Positions 16,150 to 25,811 of a stretch of 64,000 nt of DNA are shown here, piece by piece. This DNA is from Candidatus Binataceae bacterium. Its GTDB lineage: Bacteria > Desulfobacterota > Binatia > Binatales > Binataceae. How positions within the stretch are numbered: the first letter of the stretch is position 1; every line of letters begins with the position of its first letter. A program made the translations under genes and the position numbers. The stretch is from assembly GCA_035650475.1 (NCBI GenBank), contig DASRHP010000005.1:1-64000 (forward strand), in the 5' to 3' direction. The notes beneath the pieces were generated by a model. The model did not search any database. It had not been told where the DNA came from and saw only the letters and a list, made by a program, of their open reading frames with translations.

Positions 16150-17484
16150 TCACGGGCCGGCCGCGGCGAGTGCAAGAAAGTCGGCGAGATGGATCACCCG
16201 CACGCGCGAGCCGCGCCGGCGGAGCTCGGCGGCTATCTGGAATTCGCATCCGGGATTGCCAAGCACGACGAAATCGGCGCCGGTCGCCTCGATATTGTCG
16301 GCCTTGCGCCGCGCCAGCTCGTGCGCCATCGCAGGTTCGAGCAGGTTGTAGCTTCCGGCAGAGCCGCAGCACAAATCGGACTCCGCCATCTCGACCACCC
16401 GCACGCCCGGGACCGAGCGTAAAAGCTTGCGCGGCGCCTCGCGCACGCCCATCCCGTGCACCAGATGGCACGAGTCATGGTAGGTCACGACGCACTCCAG
16501 CTTTCCTACCGCGCCGCCGCGCGCGAGCAATAGCGTGCCGAGGTCGCTGGTACGTGCGGAGACGGCGCGCGCGTCCGCCGCCAGTTCCGGATCGTCCTTC
16601 AGCAGTTCGCCGTACGACGCGATCGCCGCGGCGCATCCTGAGGCCGCGCAGACAATCGCCTCGGCGCCGCTCGCCCTGAGCGCGCGCACGTTGCGCCGGG
16701 CGAATTCCAGCCCGCGCCGCAGATTGCCGTCATGCAGGTCAAGCGCGCCGCAGCATACCGTGTGCCCGAGCCGCACCACGCGGTAGCCCGCCGCCGCAAG
16801 CGCGCGCTCACTGTTGAGGTTCTCTGACGGCGTCAAGACCTGCGCGACGCATCCCTGATGAACCACCGCGCTCGGTGCGTCCGGCTTCGCCGCCGCCGGT
16901 GCTTGAGGATAGAGCGGCGCCCCGAACTGGCGCGGCGGGACGAGGTCTATCCACTCGCGCAGTCCGCGCGGCGCAAGCCGGCGCACCACGTCGCGCAGCC
17001 CCATCCGCTCGGCGACGCGCAGCGGCCAGAGCAGCGCGCGCAGGCGCGCCGGAAAGGGAAAGATCGCGCGCATCGCTGCGCGACGAAAGCCGTCGCCAAG
17101 AGCGCGCTGGTAATTGCGGCCGACGTAGTCGCGCGCGCGCTCCAGCAGCCGCCCGTAATGCACTCCCGAGGGGCAGGCGGTCTCGCATCCGCGGCATCCG
17201 AGACAGGCGTCGAAATGGCGCACGACGTCGCGGTCGAGCGCGATCCGCCCTTCGGCGAGCGCCTTCATCAGGTAAACGCGCCCGCGCGGCGAATCCATCT
17301 CGGCACGCGTCACGAGGTAGGTCGGGCACGACTCCAGGCACAGCCCACAGTGCACGCAATCGAAGAGCAGGTCGTAATCGACGACGTCGCGCGCCGGCGC
17401 GGCGCGAACGGCAGGCGCGCCGGGCTTCACAGGCTGCTCGTCCGCAAGCGCGCGCGCCGCCGCGCTGCTCGATGCGTCCGCCAT
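16150..17484 (-). CDS. glcF: Glycolate oxidase iron-sulfur subunit
   Basis: 444 residues. Two [4Fe-4S] ferredoxin motifs lie near the N-terminus (CVHCGLCLESCP and CLGCRGCETACP), followed by two cysteine-rich CCG domains with signatures such as HTVCCGALDLHDG and ESDLCCGSAGSYN. This is the electron-transfer subunit of the glycolate dehydrogenase complex. ATG at 17484 overlaps the last base of the glcE stop. Third gene of a glcD-glcE-glcF operon. Confidence 0.92.
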   Translation of the reverse strand: MADASSSAAARALADEQPVKPGAPAVRAAPARDVVDYDLLFDCVHCGLCLESCPTYLVTRAEMDSPRGRVYLMKALAEGRIALDRDVVRHFDACLGCRGCETACPSGVHYGRLLERARDYVGRNYQRALGDGFRRAAMRAIFPFPARLRALLWPLRVAERMGLRDVVRRLAPRGLREWIDLVPPRQFGAPLYPQAPAAAKPDAPSAVVHQGCVAQVLTPSENLNSERALAAAGYRVVRLGHTVCCGALDLHDGNLRRGLEFARRNVRALRASGAEAIVCAASGCAAAIASYGELLKDDPELAADARAVSARTSDLGTLLLARGGAVGKLECVVTYHDSCHLVHGMGVREAPRKLLRSVPGVRVVEMAESDLCCGSAGSYNLLEPAMAHELARRKADNIEATGADFVVLGNPGCEFQIAAELRRRGSRVRVIHLADFLALAAAGP

Positions 17485-18788
17485 CAGATGCCCCCGGCGA
17501 AGCATCCGGGATTGAAGATTCCCGCAGGGTCAAAAACCGTCTTCATCCGGCGCATCAGCCCGAGCGCGCCGGCGGGCGGCTCGTCAAAGAAGTCCAGATG
17601 CGCGCGCAACGCAGGTGCAGCGGCAAGCAGCCGCAGATTGCCGCGCACCGCGTGGGCCGCCGCGCGCCATCGCGCAAGCGCCTTGCGGGCCTCGGCCGGG
17701 CTCAAGTCGCCGCCGACGAAGATTTCGGCGACACCGCTTCCCGCATGTGCGCGAAACTCCGCCGCGCACGCCTCGACGCATCGCGCCAGCTCGGCCGGCG
17801 GCGTCGCAAGCCGCGCGACCATCGCCGCCGCGCCGCCGGGCGTCGGCGCCAGTTCGAGATCGCGCAGCAGTTCGTAATTCTCGTTGGCGCGCGCGCCTTC
17901 GATGAACTCCGCGCCGGATGCGAGCTCGGCGATACGCCCACGCTGGTAAGCTATTTCAGACGGATTACCGGCGAATCCGGTGAGCGTCAGGAACGCACCC
18001 GCGTAGCCGAAGCGCGCGGCCGGCGCAGGGCTGAGCACCTCCAGATGGACCAGCGGCAGCGCGTCGTTAAGCGCCGCGGCCGCGGCGAACGCGGCGGCCG
18101 TGCTTTTAAACGCCGTCAGGCCCGTCGTGTAGTCTTCGGGAAGCGGCCGCACCTTGAAGGTCGCCTCGTGGATTATGCCCAGCGTGCCGAACGACCCGGT
18201 CATCACCTTCATCAAATCATAGCCTGCGACGTTTTTGACCACGCGCCCGCCGCCATGCACGAGGCGACCGCTGTGGCCAACGAAGCGCACGCCGATCAAG
18301 AGGTCGCGCGGCGTTCCCTCCGAGAGCCGAAGCGGGCCGCTGTGCGCCGCGCCAAGCAGCGCGCCTACTGCGGCCGCCTGCGGATCGGGCGGATCAAGCG
18401 GCAGGCGCTGGCCGTGGGCCGCCAGCCGGGCGTTGAGCGCGCCCAATGCGATTCCCGCCTCGACCGTCACCGTCATGTCCTCGGGCTCGTAGGTCACGAT
18501 ACGGTTCATCCGGGCGAGCGAGACTCCAAGCGCTACTGGTGCGCGGCGGATCTCAGCTAGCGTCCGTGCGGCGCCGAGCGGCGCAAGCGCGATCCGTTCG
18601 GCCTCGCAGACGCGCACGACTTCGGCGACCTCGTCAGCGTCGCGCGGCTCGACGATCAGCGCCGCGGCGAGCGCCTCACCTCCGCGCGGCGCACGCACGC
18701 GCTCGGCGCCCAGCAGCGAGCGCATCCTACCTTCAACGCGGGAAATCTCGACTTCAGCCACGGACCGACCGGAGGCCTCGGGCCGCAT
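17484..18788 (-). CDS. glcE: Glycolate oxidase FAD-binding subunit
   Basis: 434 residues with a FAD_binding_4 domain: VEPRDADEVAEVVRVC, the LAPLGAA loop replacing the usual glycine-rich stretch, and VVKNVAGYDLMKVMTGSFGTLG, a signature of GlcE. The C-terminal end HPG-like IFNPGCFAGGI matches the family. It lies 33 bp after glcD and overlaps glcF. It works with GlcD and GlcF to oxidise glycolate to glyoxylate. Confidence 0.9.
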   Translation of the reverse strand: MRPEASGRSVAEVEISRVEGRMRSLLGAERVRAPRGGEALAAALIVEPRDADEVAEVVRVCEAERIALAPLGAARTLAEIRRAPVALGVSLARMNRIVTYEPEDMTVTVEAGIALGALNARLAAHGQRLPLDPPDPQAAAVGALLGAAHSGPLRLSEGTPRDLLIGVRFVGHSGRLVHGGGRVVKNVAGYDLMKVMTGSFGTLGIIHEATFKVRPLPEDYTTGLTAFKSTAAAFAAAAALNDALPLVHLEVLSPAPAARFGYAGAFLTLTGFAGNPSEIAYQRGRIAELASGAEFIEGARANENYELLRDLELAPTPGGAAAMVARLATPPAELARCVEACAAEFRAHAGSGVAEIFVGGDLSPAEARKALARWRAAAHAVRGNLRLLAAAPALRAHLDFFDEPPAGALGLMRRMKTVFDPAGIFNPGCFAGGI

Positions 18789-18821
18789 GCTGCCGGCTGT
18801 GCGGACGGGTGCGCCTCATCG

Positions 18822-20294
18822 CTAGAGCGCAACCTGGCGGCGCGGCGCGGCGACCTCCACGCAGGCGCCCGGCTGCGGGATGACCTTGTGGGGATTGGCG
18901 CGGCCGGCGGGGTCAAAGACCCGCCGCAGCTCGCTCATCACGAGCAGGTCGTCGGGCGTAAATAGAAGCGGCATCTCCTGCTGCTTCTCCACGCCGATCC
19001 CGTGCTCGCCGCTTAAGCTCCCCCCCATCTCGACGCACGCCTTGAGGATTTCGCGGCCGGCCTCGATCGCGCGCCGCACCTGGTCAGGGTCACGCTCGTC
19101 GTAGAGCACGATCGGATGGATATTGCCGTCGCCGGCGTGGAAGACGTTGCCGATCGGCAATTTGAAATGGCGGCTTAGGATCGAAATCACGCGCAGGATA
19201 TCTGGCAGGCGGGTGCGCGGGACCACGCCGTCCTGGGTCGCATAGTTGGGCGCGAGCCGCCCGACCGCGCCAAAGGCGCGCTTGCGGGCCTTCCACAACA
19301 GCGCCCGCTCGGCTGCGTCGCGCGCAAGTTTGACTTCCGACGCCCCGCTCTCAGTCAGGAGGTGCGCGACCTGGTCGGCGCGCCTGCCAAGCCCAGCCTC
19401 CAGGCCGTCGAGTTCGACGATCAGCACCGCTCCGGCGTCGGGCGGAAAGCCGACCTTGAAGGCGGCCTCGACCGCCTGGATGATAAGCTGGTCCATCATC
19501 TCGATCGCGCCGGGGATGATTCCGGCCGCGATGATCGCCGAAACTGCGCGGGTCGCGCCGTCCACGTCGGCGAAGACTGCAAGCAACGTGCGATGTGCTT
19601 GGGGCTCGCGCAGCAATCTCAGGGTCGCGCGGGTGACGATTCCTGCGGTGCCCTCGGCGCCGACGACCGCGCCGACCAAATCGTAGCCGCAGCGCTCCTC
19701 GGTCGGCCCGCCCAGCTCGACCACTTGGCCGCCCGCCAGCACCAGCTCGACGCCGAGCACGTGGTTGGTGGTGACGCCGTACTTCAGCGTATGCGGCCCG
19801 CCGGAATTCTCGGCGATATTGCCGCCGATCGTGCAGGCCGCCTGCGAGGAGGGATCGGGCGCGTAGAAGTAGCCGGCGGCGGCGACCGCGTTGGTCACAT
19901 TGAGGTTGACCACGCCGCTTTCGACCTCGGCGCGCCGGTTGGCGAGGTCGATGGCGACGATCCGGTTCATCCGCGACGTGCAGACCATCACAGGCGCCCC
20001 CAGCGGAAGACATCCGCCGGAAAGCCCGGTGCCCGCGCCGCGTGGCACGAAGGCAAGTCCCCGGCGGTCGAGCGCGGCGAGCACGCGGCTTACCTGCGCG
20101 GTCGTGCGCGGGAGCACCAGCAGGTCGGGCGCGTTCTTCGCGATCGTCCAGCCGTCGCACTCATAGACGCTGAGCTCGCTTGCGCGCGAGACGACACCGT
20201 CGGCGCCGACTATCGCGGTAAGCTCGTCGGCGAGCGACGCGGCGGACTGGGCGGCCTGGATAGCGGCGTCCTCCACGGCCAGCCACTTTAGCAC
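18822..20294 (-). CDS. glcD: Glycolate oxidase catalytic subunit
   Basis: 490 residues. FVPRGAGTGLSGGCLPL is the PCMH-type FAD site, GGNIAENSGGPHTLKYGVT is the second FAD segment, and NVFHAGDGNIHP with GSLSGEHGIGVEKQ are the catalytic histidine motifs of the GlcD/D-lactate dehydrogenase family. The start is a GTG at 20294. The presence of GlcE and GlcF homologues next to it argues for glycolate rather than D-lactate as substrate. It is divergent from a class V aminotransferase gene with only a 77-bp shared promoter region. Confidence 0.93.
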   Translation of the reverse strand: MLKWLAVEDAAIQAAQSAASLADELTAIVGADGVVSRASELSVYECDGWTIAKNAPDLLVLPRTTAQVSRVLAALDRRGLAFVPRGAGTGLSGGCLPLGAPVMVCTSRMNRIVAIDLANRRAEVESGVVNLNVTNAVAAAGYFYAPDPSSQAACTIGGNIAENSGGPHTLKYGVTTNHVLGVELVLAGGQVVELGGPTEERCGYDLVGAVVGAEGTAGIVTRATLRLLREPQAHRTLLAVFADVDGATRAVSAIIAAGIIPGAIEMMDQLIIQAVEAAFKVGFPPDAGAVLIVELDGLEAGLGRRADQVAHLLTESGASEVKLARDAAERALLWKARKRAFGAVGRLAPNYATQDGVVPRTRLPDILRVISILSRHFKLPIGNVFHAGDGNIHPIVLYDERDPDQVRRAIEAGREILKACVEMGGSLSGEHGIGVEKQQEMPLLFTPDDLLVMSELRRVFDPAGRANPHKVIPQPGACVEVAAPRRQVAL

Positions 20295-20371
20295 GACCGG
20301 CGCATCGGCATGTTACGGAAGACGACCTTCAACGTCGCGAGCGCTTTTGCGGGGCGAGCAGGTAGTTGATA

Positions 20372-21640
20372 ATGAACGCAATCCGTGCCGGTGTGACGCG
20401 GACGACCGTGACGCGCACCGGCGCTTCGAAAGGGAAAACTGCGTTGGCCAATCAGTCGTTTCCGGAACTCCAGCCGGCGGCGCGCGTGCTCCTCGGCCCC
20501 GGCCCTTCCAATGTCCATCCGCGGGTGATGAAGGCGATGCTCTCGCCCGTGGTCGGCCATCTCGACCCCGACTTTGTCAAGGTGATGGAAGAGCTCAAGC
20601 GGATGCTGCGCATCGTCTTCCGCACCTGCAACGAGATCACCTTCCCGGTCTCCGGCACCGGCTCGGCCGGGATGGAAGCCGTGCTGGCCAACCTGGTCGA
20701 GGAGGGCGACGAGGTCATCGTGGGCGTCGCCGGTGCCTTCGGCACCCGCCTGGCCGACCTCGCCGCGCGCCTCGGCGCCCGGCTCCATCGGGTGGACGCC
20801 GAATGGGGCCGAATCGTCGAGCCGGCAAAGATCGAGCAGGCGCTTGCTGCCGCCAAGACGCCCAAGCTGGTCGCGATCGTGCACGCGGAAACCTCCACCG
20901 GTGTCCATCAGCCGATCGAGGAGATCTCGAAGATGGCGCACGCGCGTGGCGCGCTGATGGCGGTGGACGCGGTGACGTCGCTGGGATGCGTGCCGCTGGA
21001 GATCGACGGCTGGCAGATCGACGCCTGCTATTCCTGCACGCAGAAGGGAATCGGCGCGCCGCCGGGACTGGCGCCGGTGACCTTCAGCGAGCGCGCGATG
21101 CAGGCGGTGCGCGCGCGCAAGACACCTTGCCGCTCGTGGTACTTCGACCTCGCGCTGATCGAGAAGTATTGGGGCGCCGAGCGCCTGTACCATCATACCG
21201 CGCCGATCACGATGAACTACGCGCTGTACGAGGCGCTGCGGATCGTGATCGAGGAGGGGCTCGACGCGCGCTTCGCGCGCCATCGCGCCAACGCCGCCGC
21301 GCTCCAGGCAGGGCTCGCGGCGATGGGCCTCAAGTTCGCCGCTCAAGAAGGCTACCGCCTGCCGCAACTCACCGCAGTCAGCGTGCCCGCCGGGATCGAT
21401 GACGCCAAGGTGCGCGCGCAGTTGCTCGAACTCTTCAACGTCGAGATCGGCGCCGGACTGGGGCCTTTTCGCGGCAAGGTATGGCGGATCGGCCTGATGG
21501 GCGAATCGTCACGGCGCGAGAACGTGATGCTCATCCTCAACGCGCTCGAGACGATCCTCGAATCGATGGGCTACGAGATCGCGCGCGGCAAGTCGCTCGA
21601 GGCGGCCGACCGCGCGTTCGACGGCAGCGCCGGGCGCTGA
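20372..21640 (+). CDS. Class V aminotransferase, alanine-glyoxylate/serine-pyruvate type
   Basis: 422 residues. LLGPGPSNVHPRVMKAM is the family's opening motif and the PLP lysine lies in CTQKGIGAPPGLAP. The closing segment LGPFRGKVWRIGLMGESS binds the substrate carboxylate. Such enzymes transfer amino groups to glyoxylate, giving glycine. Divergent placement beside glcDEF suggests a short route glycolate to glyoxylate to glycine. The ATG at 20372 is chosen; a nearby TTG would add two residues. Confidence 0.88.
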   Translation: MNAIRAGVTRTTVTRTGASKGKTALANQSFPELQPAARVLLGPGPSNVHPRVMKAMLSPVVGHLDPDFVKVMEELKRMLRIVFRTCNEITFPVSGTGSAGMEAVLANLVEEGDEVIVGVAGAFGTRLADLAARLGARLHRVDAEWGRIVEPAKIEQALAAAKTPKLVAIVHAETSTGVHQPIEEISKMAHARGALMAVDAVTSLGCVPLEIDGWQIDACYSCTQKGIGAPPGLAPVTFSERAMQAVRARKTPCRSWYFDLALIEKYWGAERLYHHTAPITMNYALYEALRIVIEEGLDARFARHRANAAALQAGLAAMGLKFAAQEGYRLPQLTAVSVPAGIDDAKVRAQLLELFNVEIGAGLGPFRGKVWRIGLMGESSRRENVMLILNALETILESMGYEIARGKSLEAADRAFDGSAGR

Positions 21641-21643
21641 TGC

Positions 21644-24391
21644 TCAGGCCGCCGCCGAGGCGGGTTGCTCATCCGCGTTCTCGAGCGCGGTCTCGCGGAT
21701 CACGCGCAGGAGCGTCGCCCGCTTGAGCGGCTTGCCGAGATGCGAGTCGCATCCCGCCTCCTCCGCCTTGCGCACGGTTTCGTCGAAGGCCGAAGCCGTC
21801 AGCGCAATGATCGGGGTATGGCGCGCGCCGCTCTCGCGCTCCCACTGCCGGATCTGGCGCACCGCCGAGTAACCGTCCATCACCGGCATCTGGATGTCCA
21901 TCAGGACCAGGTCGTAGCGCCGGCTCTTGAGCTTTTCCACGGCGACCTGTCCGTTTTCCGCCTCATCCAGGCCATAGCCGGTCTTGCCGAGGTAGGCGCG
22001 GATGAGCAGGCGGTTGTCCACCGAATCGTCGGCGAGCAGGATGCGGCAGGGCGGATCGGCGGGCTTGGCTGGAGCAGCGCCATCGAGGACCGGCGGCACG
22101 ATTGTGGCGGCCGGTTCCTGCACTGCGGAGGCCAGCGCGTGCGCTGTCCCGGCGGCGGCCGGCTTAACGACGTTCCCGTCATCCCGCGCCTTAGTCGCGC
22201 CGTCGGCGGGGCGTTTGCTGCTCACGGCGAGGGCGGCGGCCAGAAGGTCGGAGCGCTTGAGCGGCTTGACCACGTAGTGTTCGAGGCCAATCTCGCGCAG
22301 GCGCGCGAAGCCCGCGGAAAGCTCGTGCGCGCCAAGAACGGCGACAATTGGAACGGCCGAACGCTGCCTGCGCGTGCCCAGCCGGCAGGCCAATTCGAAA
22401 CCGCCGGCCTCGGGGCGAGAAAAATCAACGATCGCGAGCTGGAAGCCGCCGGACGCGGTCCGCGCCGCCTGGCCGATAGCTTCGAGCGCCGCGCCCGCGT
22501 CGGCGGCCTCAGTCACTTCGGCACCATGCGCGGCGAGGATGTCCCGTGCGGAGAGCCTGCACGTGGGGTTGTGGTCCACCACCAGCACGCGGACGCCCCT
22601 GAGTGCGTCGCTGCGGGGCTGAACCGCGGCGTCGCTGGCCCCCTCGGGCAGCGCGAAGCGGGCCGTGAAATAGAACGTGCTGCCCTTGCCGACTTCGCTT
22701 TCGACCCACACCCGCCCGTCCATCAAGCGCACCAGGCGCTCGACGATCGCCAGCCCCAAGCCGCTGCCGCCGTACTTGCGGGTGGTCGAGGAGTCGGCCT
22801 GCGCAAAAGGCGAGAAGATGCTTTCGAGCTTGTCGGCCGGGATGCCGATGCCGGTGTCGCGCACCGCAAAGCGCAGCGCGCCCCCCGCCTCGCTGTCGCG
22901 GTCGCGCTCGACCGTGACCACGATCTCGCCGCGCTCGGTGAACTTGAGCGCATTGCCCACCAGGTTGGTGAGCACCTGGTTGAGGCGCAGCGAATCGCCC
23001 AGCACCGTGGCCGGAACGTCAGGCGCCACCCGCACCACCAGGTCGACCTTGCCTTCATTGGCGCGGATCGCGAGCGTGTCGGCGACGCGTTCGGCCACCT
23101 CGGCCGGATCGAAGGGGGTTTCTTCGAGGCTGAGCTGGCCGCTTTCGACGCGGGTGAGGTCGAGGATGCTGTTGAGGAGCTCGAGCAGGGTGGCGCCGTT
23201 CTTGACGACGCGCTCGACGAAATGGCGCTGCTCGGGGACCAGCGGCGTTTCGGCGAGGAGATCGGCCGAGCCGAGGATAACGTTGAGCGGGGTGCGGATC
23301 TCATGCGACATGCAGGAGAGAAACTGGGTCTTGGCCTCGGAAGCAGCCAGCGCGGCCTCGCGCGCGGCGACGAGTTCCTCGTGCGCCTTGTGCAGCTGGG
23401 TCACATCGCGCAGCGCGCTGATCACGCAATCCTGGCCGTTGATCCGCGCCTGCACCGAGGAGATCAGGGCGTTGACCGGCTCCCCGTCGCGCATCCGGAA
23501 ATTGCCCTCGACGTTGCGCACGAAACCGGCCGCCCTGATTGCGGCCGAGAGCATCTTGACCTGTTCTGGGTCAACCCAGAGGTCGAGCTCCGAGGGCTTG
23601 CGGCCGATGACTTCCTCGCGGCTGTAACCAGTGCGGTCAACGAACTCCTGATTGACGTCGAGGATCCTGCCATCGGCCACCGCAGTGATCACGATCACGT
23701 CGGAGCTGGTTTCGAAGACGCGGCGGAACTTTTCCTCGCTCTCGCTCAGCTGCGCCTCGCGCTCGCGCAACGACTGGTACTGCTGGGTGCGTTCGCGGTA
23801 GCGCACACCGAACGCCGTCGCGCATTGCGCAAGGCACGCCGCGGTTACCAGGCCGAGCCAATGATAGAGCGCGTTTGGGTCGGGATTGTGCGCCAACACC
23901 GTATTGGCACCCAGTGCAAGTACGCTCACGCAGCCCATCGCGAACTGCCAGCGCGCTTCCCACGGCACCAGCAGCGCGGTGCCCAGCATGATGAGCAGGA
24001 GCGAAACGAACAGCGCCTCGTGGCGACCGCCGGGGGTTGCGATGCTGAGCACGGTGGAGCTCAGGATGATCATCGAGCACAGGCTGAACAGCGCCGCCCG
24101 CCAATGATCGTGAAAGCGCCGCGTCCAGCTCAGGCTCAGGCCGATCAGGGCGGCGGTGAAATTGAACAGATGGAACCCGGTCAGCAGCAACGGGTCGACG
24201 CCGCCCGCGCCCTCCAGCCGTAACTCGGAGATAATGAAGAGTGGCTGCGAGACGAGAATGATCGCGATCCCGACCCGCGCCAGCAACACGGCCCAGGCGT
24301 TGTCCGCCAGTGTGTGTTTCAGGTTAGAGTCCACCCCAGCGTCGTGGCCGTCCATGGTGTTGGCGTGAAAGGGCAGAGAAATCCGGCGCAT
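21644..24391 (-). CDS. Membrane-bound hybrid histidine kinase (TM-PAS-HisKA-HATPase-REC-REC)
   Basis: 915 residues from the ATG at 24391 (AGGAG 6 nt upstream). Order: about six transmembrane helices (roughly 30-200), a PAS domain (SEEKFRRVFETSSDVIVITA, about 215-335), HisKA with H363 in FLSCMSHEIRTPL, HATPase_c (DTGIGIP and GGSGLGLAI), then two receiver domains. The second receiver is canonical (LLADDSVDNR, LVLMDIQMP, the lysine in GKPLKRA). The first has VDHN at the acidic pocket and AIVDFSRPEAGG at the phosphoacceptor, so it may be degenerate. No dedicated response regulator is adjacent; the gene is divergent from a GNAT-like gene. Confidence 0.92.
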   Translation of the reverse strand: MRRISLPFHANTMDGHDAGVDSNLKHTLADNAWAVLLARVGIAIILVSQPLFIISELRLEGAGGVDPLLLTGFHLFNFTAALIGLSLSWTRRFHDHWRAALFSLCSMIILSSTVLSIATPGGRHEALFVSLLLIMLGTALLVPWEARWQFAMGCVSVLALGANTVLAHNPDPNALYHWLGLVTAACLAQCATAFGVRYRERTQQYQSLREREAQLSESEEKFRRVFETSSDVIVITAVADGRILDVNQEFVDRTGYSREEVIGRKPSELDLWVDPEQVKMLSAAIRAAGFVRNVEGNFRMRDGEPVNALISSVQARINGQDCVISALRDVTQLHKAHEELVAAREAALAASEAKTQFLSCMSHEIRTPLNVILGSADLLAETPLVPEQRHFVERVVKNGATLLELLNSILDLTRVESGQLSLEETPFDPAEVAERVADTLAIRANEGKVDLVVRVAPDVPATVLGDSLRLNQVLTNLVGNALKFTERGEIVVTVERDRDSEAGGALRFAVRDTGIGIPADKLESIFSPFAQADSSTTRKYGGSGLGLAIVERLVRLMDGRVWVESEVGKGSTFYFTARFALPEGASDAAVQPRSDALRGVRVLVVDHNPTCRLSARDILAAHGAEVTEAADAGAALEAIGQAARTASGGFQLAIVDFSRPEAGGFELACRLGTRRQRSAVPIVAVLGAHELSAGFARLREIGLEHYVVKPLKRSDLLAAALAVSSKRPADGATKARDDGNVVKPAAAGTAHALASAVQEPAATIVPPVLDGAAPAKPADPPCRILLADDSVDNRLLIRAYLGKTGYGLDEAENGQVAVEKLKSRRYDLVLMDIQMPVMDGYSAVRQIRQWERESGARHTPIIALTASAFDETVRKAEEAGCDSHLGKPLKRATLLRVIRETALENADEQPASAAA

Positions 24392-24592
24392 GGCGGGCTC
24401 CTGGTCCGTCAATCGAGGCTTTGAGCAACGGGCGTGCCCGGAAAAAGATCCGCGAAAATAGTGGGGAAATAGGTCTCTAGGCGACCAAAAGGTTGCTAAG
24501 TCGCATCAAAAGCCTTTGCAAACACGCAACATTAGGCTAAAAAGAATTCTGCATAGATAACGTTTCAGGCCAAGGAAACCTGAAAGCACGCC

Positions 24593-25288
24593 GTGCAACT
24601 ACGTCTTCAAACCACGCCCACCGAGCGACGCGAATTCGCCGAGTGCCTGGCGCGCGCGCGCGCCTCCAAGGGCCTCGGCTTCAGCGAAACTCCGCTGTCG
24701 GTGCTCGGTGAAATTCACCTGACTTACGGCCAGGTTTGGGCGCTGTTTGACGAAGAAGGCATGGAGCCGGACCAGATGCTCGGCGGCTTCATCATTCATA
24801 ACCTGGCGATGTTTCCACAAAGTTATCCGCGCCCCGACCTCAGCTACTTGGCGCCCGAAAGCGTGGTCGAGTGCGGCGAGCTGTGGGCGCTGGCGCCGGG
24901 CGCGGCGCGAATCGCGCGCCACGCGGGCTTTATCCTTGGGGGTTTGATCAATGCTCGCGCGATCCTCGCCTATGTAATGATCAAGCCGCGTGACACTTCT
25001 TTCCTGTACAAGAACTTCTCCCGCGTCGGCGACCCGATCAATTCGCAATATACCCGGGCGCTGGACGGCAGCGAGGTGTGGGCCCAGCCGATGGTGCTCG
25101 AAGGCCTGGCGCTCGAGATGACGGTGCAGGTCGCAACCGCCGTAAGCTACGAGTCCTTCGACGGCCGCTGCCTGCAATTCCGCAACCCGTTCCCGATCGT
25201 GCCAAGAATCAACCGTCGCATTCCGCGCCAAATTCCCGGCTTGGAAGGCCTGCGCGCGAGCGGCCGCGTCCTCCAAGTCCGCCGCTAA
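24593..25288 (+). CDS. Hypothetical protein, possibly GNAT-fold
   Basis: 231 residues from a GTG at 24593. I do not recognise a named family. The order of a short helix, paired strands (QMLGGFIIHNLAMF), a glutamate-containing strand (VVECGELWALAPG), a helix (ILGGLINARAILAYVMIK) and then SFLYKNFSRVGDP resembles acyltransferases of the GNAT or autoinducer-synthase fold. The last 60 residues are arginine-rich and basic. The 201-bp region between it and the hybrid kinase is unusually AT-rich, so a shared divergent promoter is likely. A link between the kinase and this gene is only suggested by position. Confidence 0.5.
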   Translation: MQLRLQTTPTERREFAECLARARASKGLGFSETPLSVLGEIHLTYGQVWALFDEEGMEPDQMLGGFIIHNLAMFPQSYPRPDLSYLAPESVVECGELWALAPGAARIARHAGFILGGLINARAILAYVMIKPRDTSFLYKNFSRVGDPINSQYTRALDGSEVWAQPMVLEGLALEMTVQVATAVSYESFDGRCLQFRNPFPIVPRINRRIPRQIPGLEGLRASGRVLQVRR

Positions 25289-25361
25289 CCCCGCACGCCG
25301 CGTTCGCTCGGTCCGCTGCCGCGAGCCCTGTGCGCAGCCGACGAGCATGCGTCGCACTGCG

Positions 25362-25796
25362 CTAGAACGGCTTGAGCACCGCGAGCGCTAGAATCGCCAG
25401 CAGGAGCAGGCTGACGATCCCGTGCGCGATCTTGAATTCCCGCGCCGAGGCGGCAGCCGGATCGTTTTCGAGTTTCATGATGCGGCGGTAGAGCCGGTAG
25501 TGAAGGTAGAGCAACACGGCGACCAGCAGCAGCTTGACGTGCAGCCAGCCCATCATCAGGGCGTCCGGTTCGAGCAGCATCAGCAGAATCCCGAAGAAGA
25601 CCGTCGCCGCCGCGCCGATATTGCACGCCACCTGGAATAGCCGGCGCGAGATGAGGATGATTCGCTCGCGTGCCGCGCCGACCTCCTCGCTCACCAGCGA
25701 GAGCATCGACTCGATCAGCAGCAGACTGCCCACCCAGATGATGACGCCGAAGAGGTGGAACACGATCACCCATCCGATGAGCCCTTTGACGACCAT
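25362..25796 (-). CDS. HemJ/CopD-like four-helix membrane protein
   Basis: 144 residues with four hydrophobic helices. The first contains the conserved histidine H14 in VFHLFGVIIWVG, a loop SRRLFQVACNIG carries basic residues, and WLHVKLLLVAVLLYLHYRLYRR closes the bundle. This matches the HemJ/CopD-like superfamily, whose members include heme-linked protoporphyrinogen oxidases and copper-related membrane proteins. No heme or copper genes are nearby, so the role remains open. It is followed by an MFS gene on the same strand in the other order (the MFS gene lies upstream, 15 bp away). Confidence 0.65.
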   Translation of the reverse strand: MVVKGLIGWVIVFHLFGVIIWVGSLLLIESMLSLVSEEVGAARERIILISRRLFQVACNIGAAATVFFGILLMLLEPDALMMGWLHVKLLLVAVLLYLHYRLYRRIMKLENDPAAASAREFKIAHGIVSLLLLAILALAVLKPF

Positions 25797-25811
25797 CGCG
25801 CCGCTCCTCTC

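Noticed and set aside
21665-24223. 852-codon plus-strand frame opposite the hybrid kinase
   Set aside because: It is an antisense frame produced by high GC; the kinase on the other strand has all domains intact.
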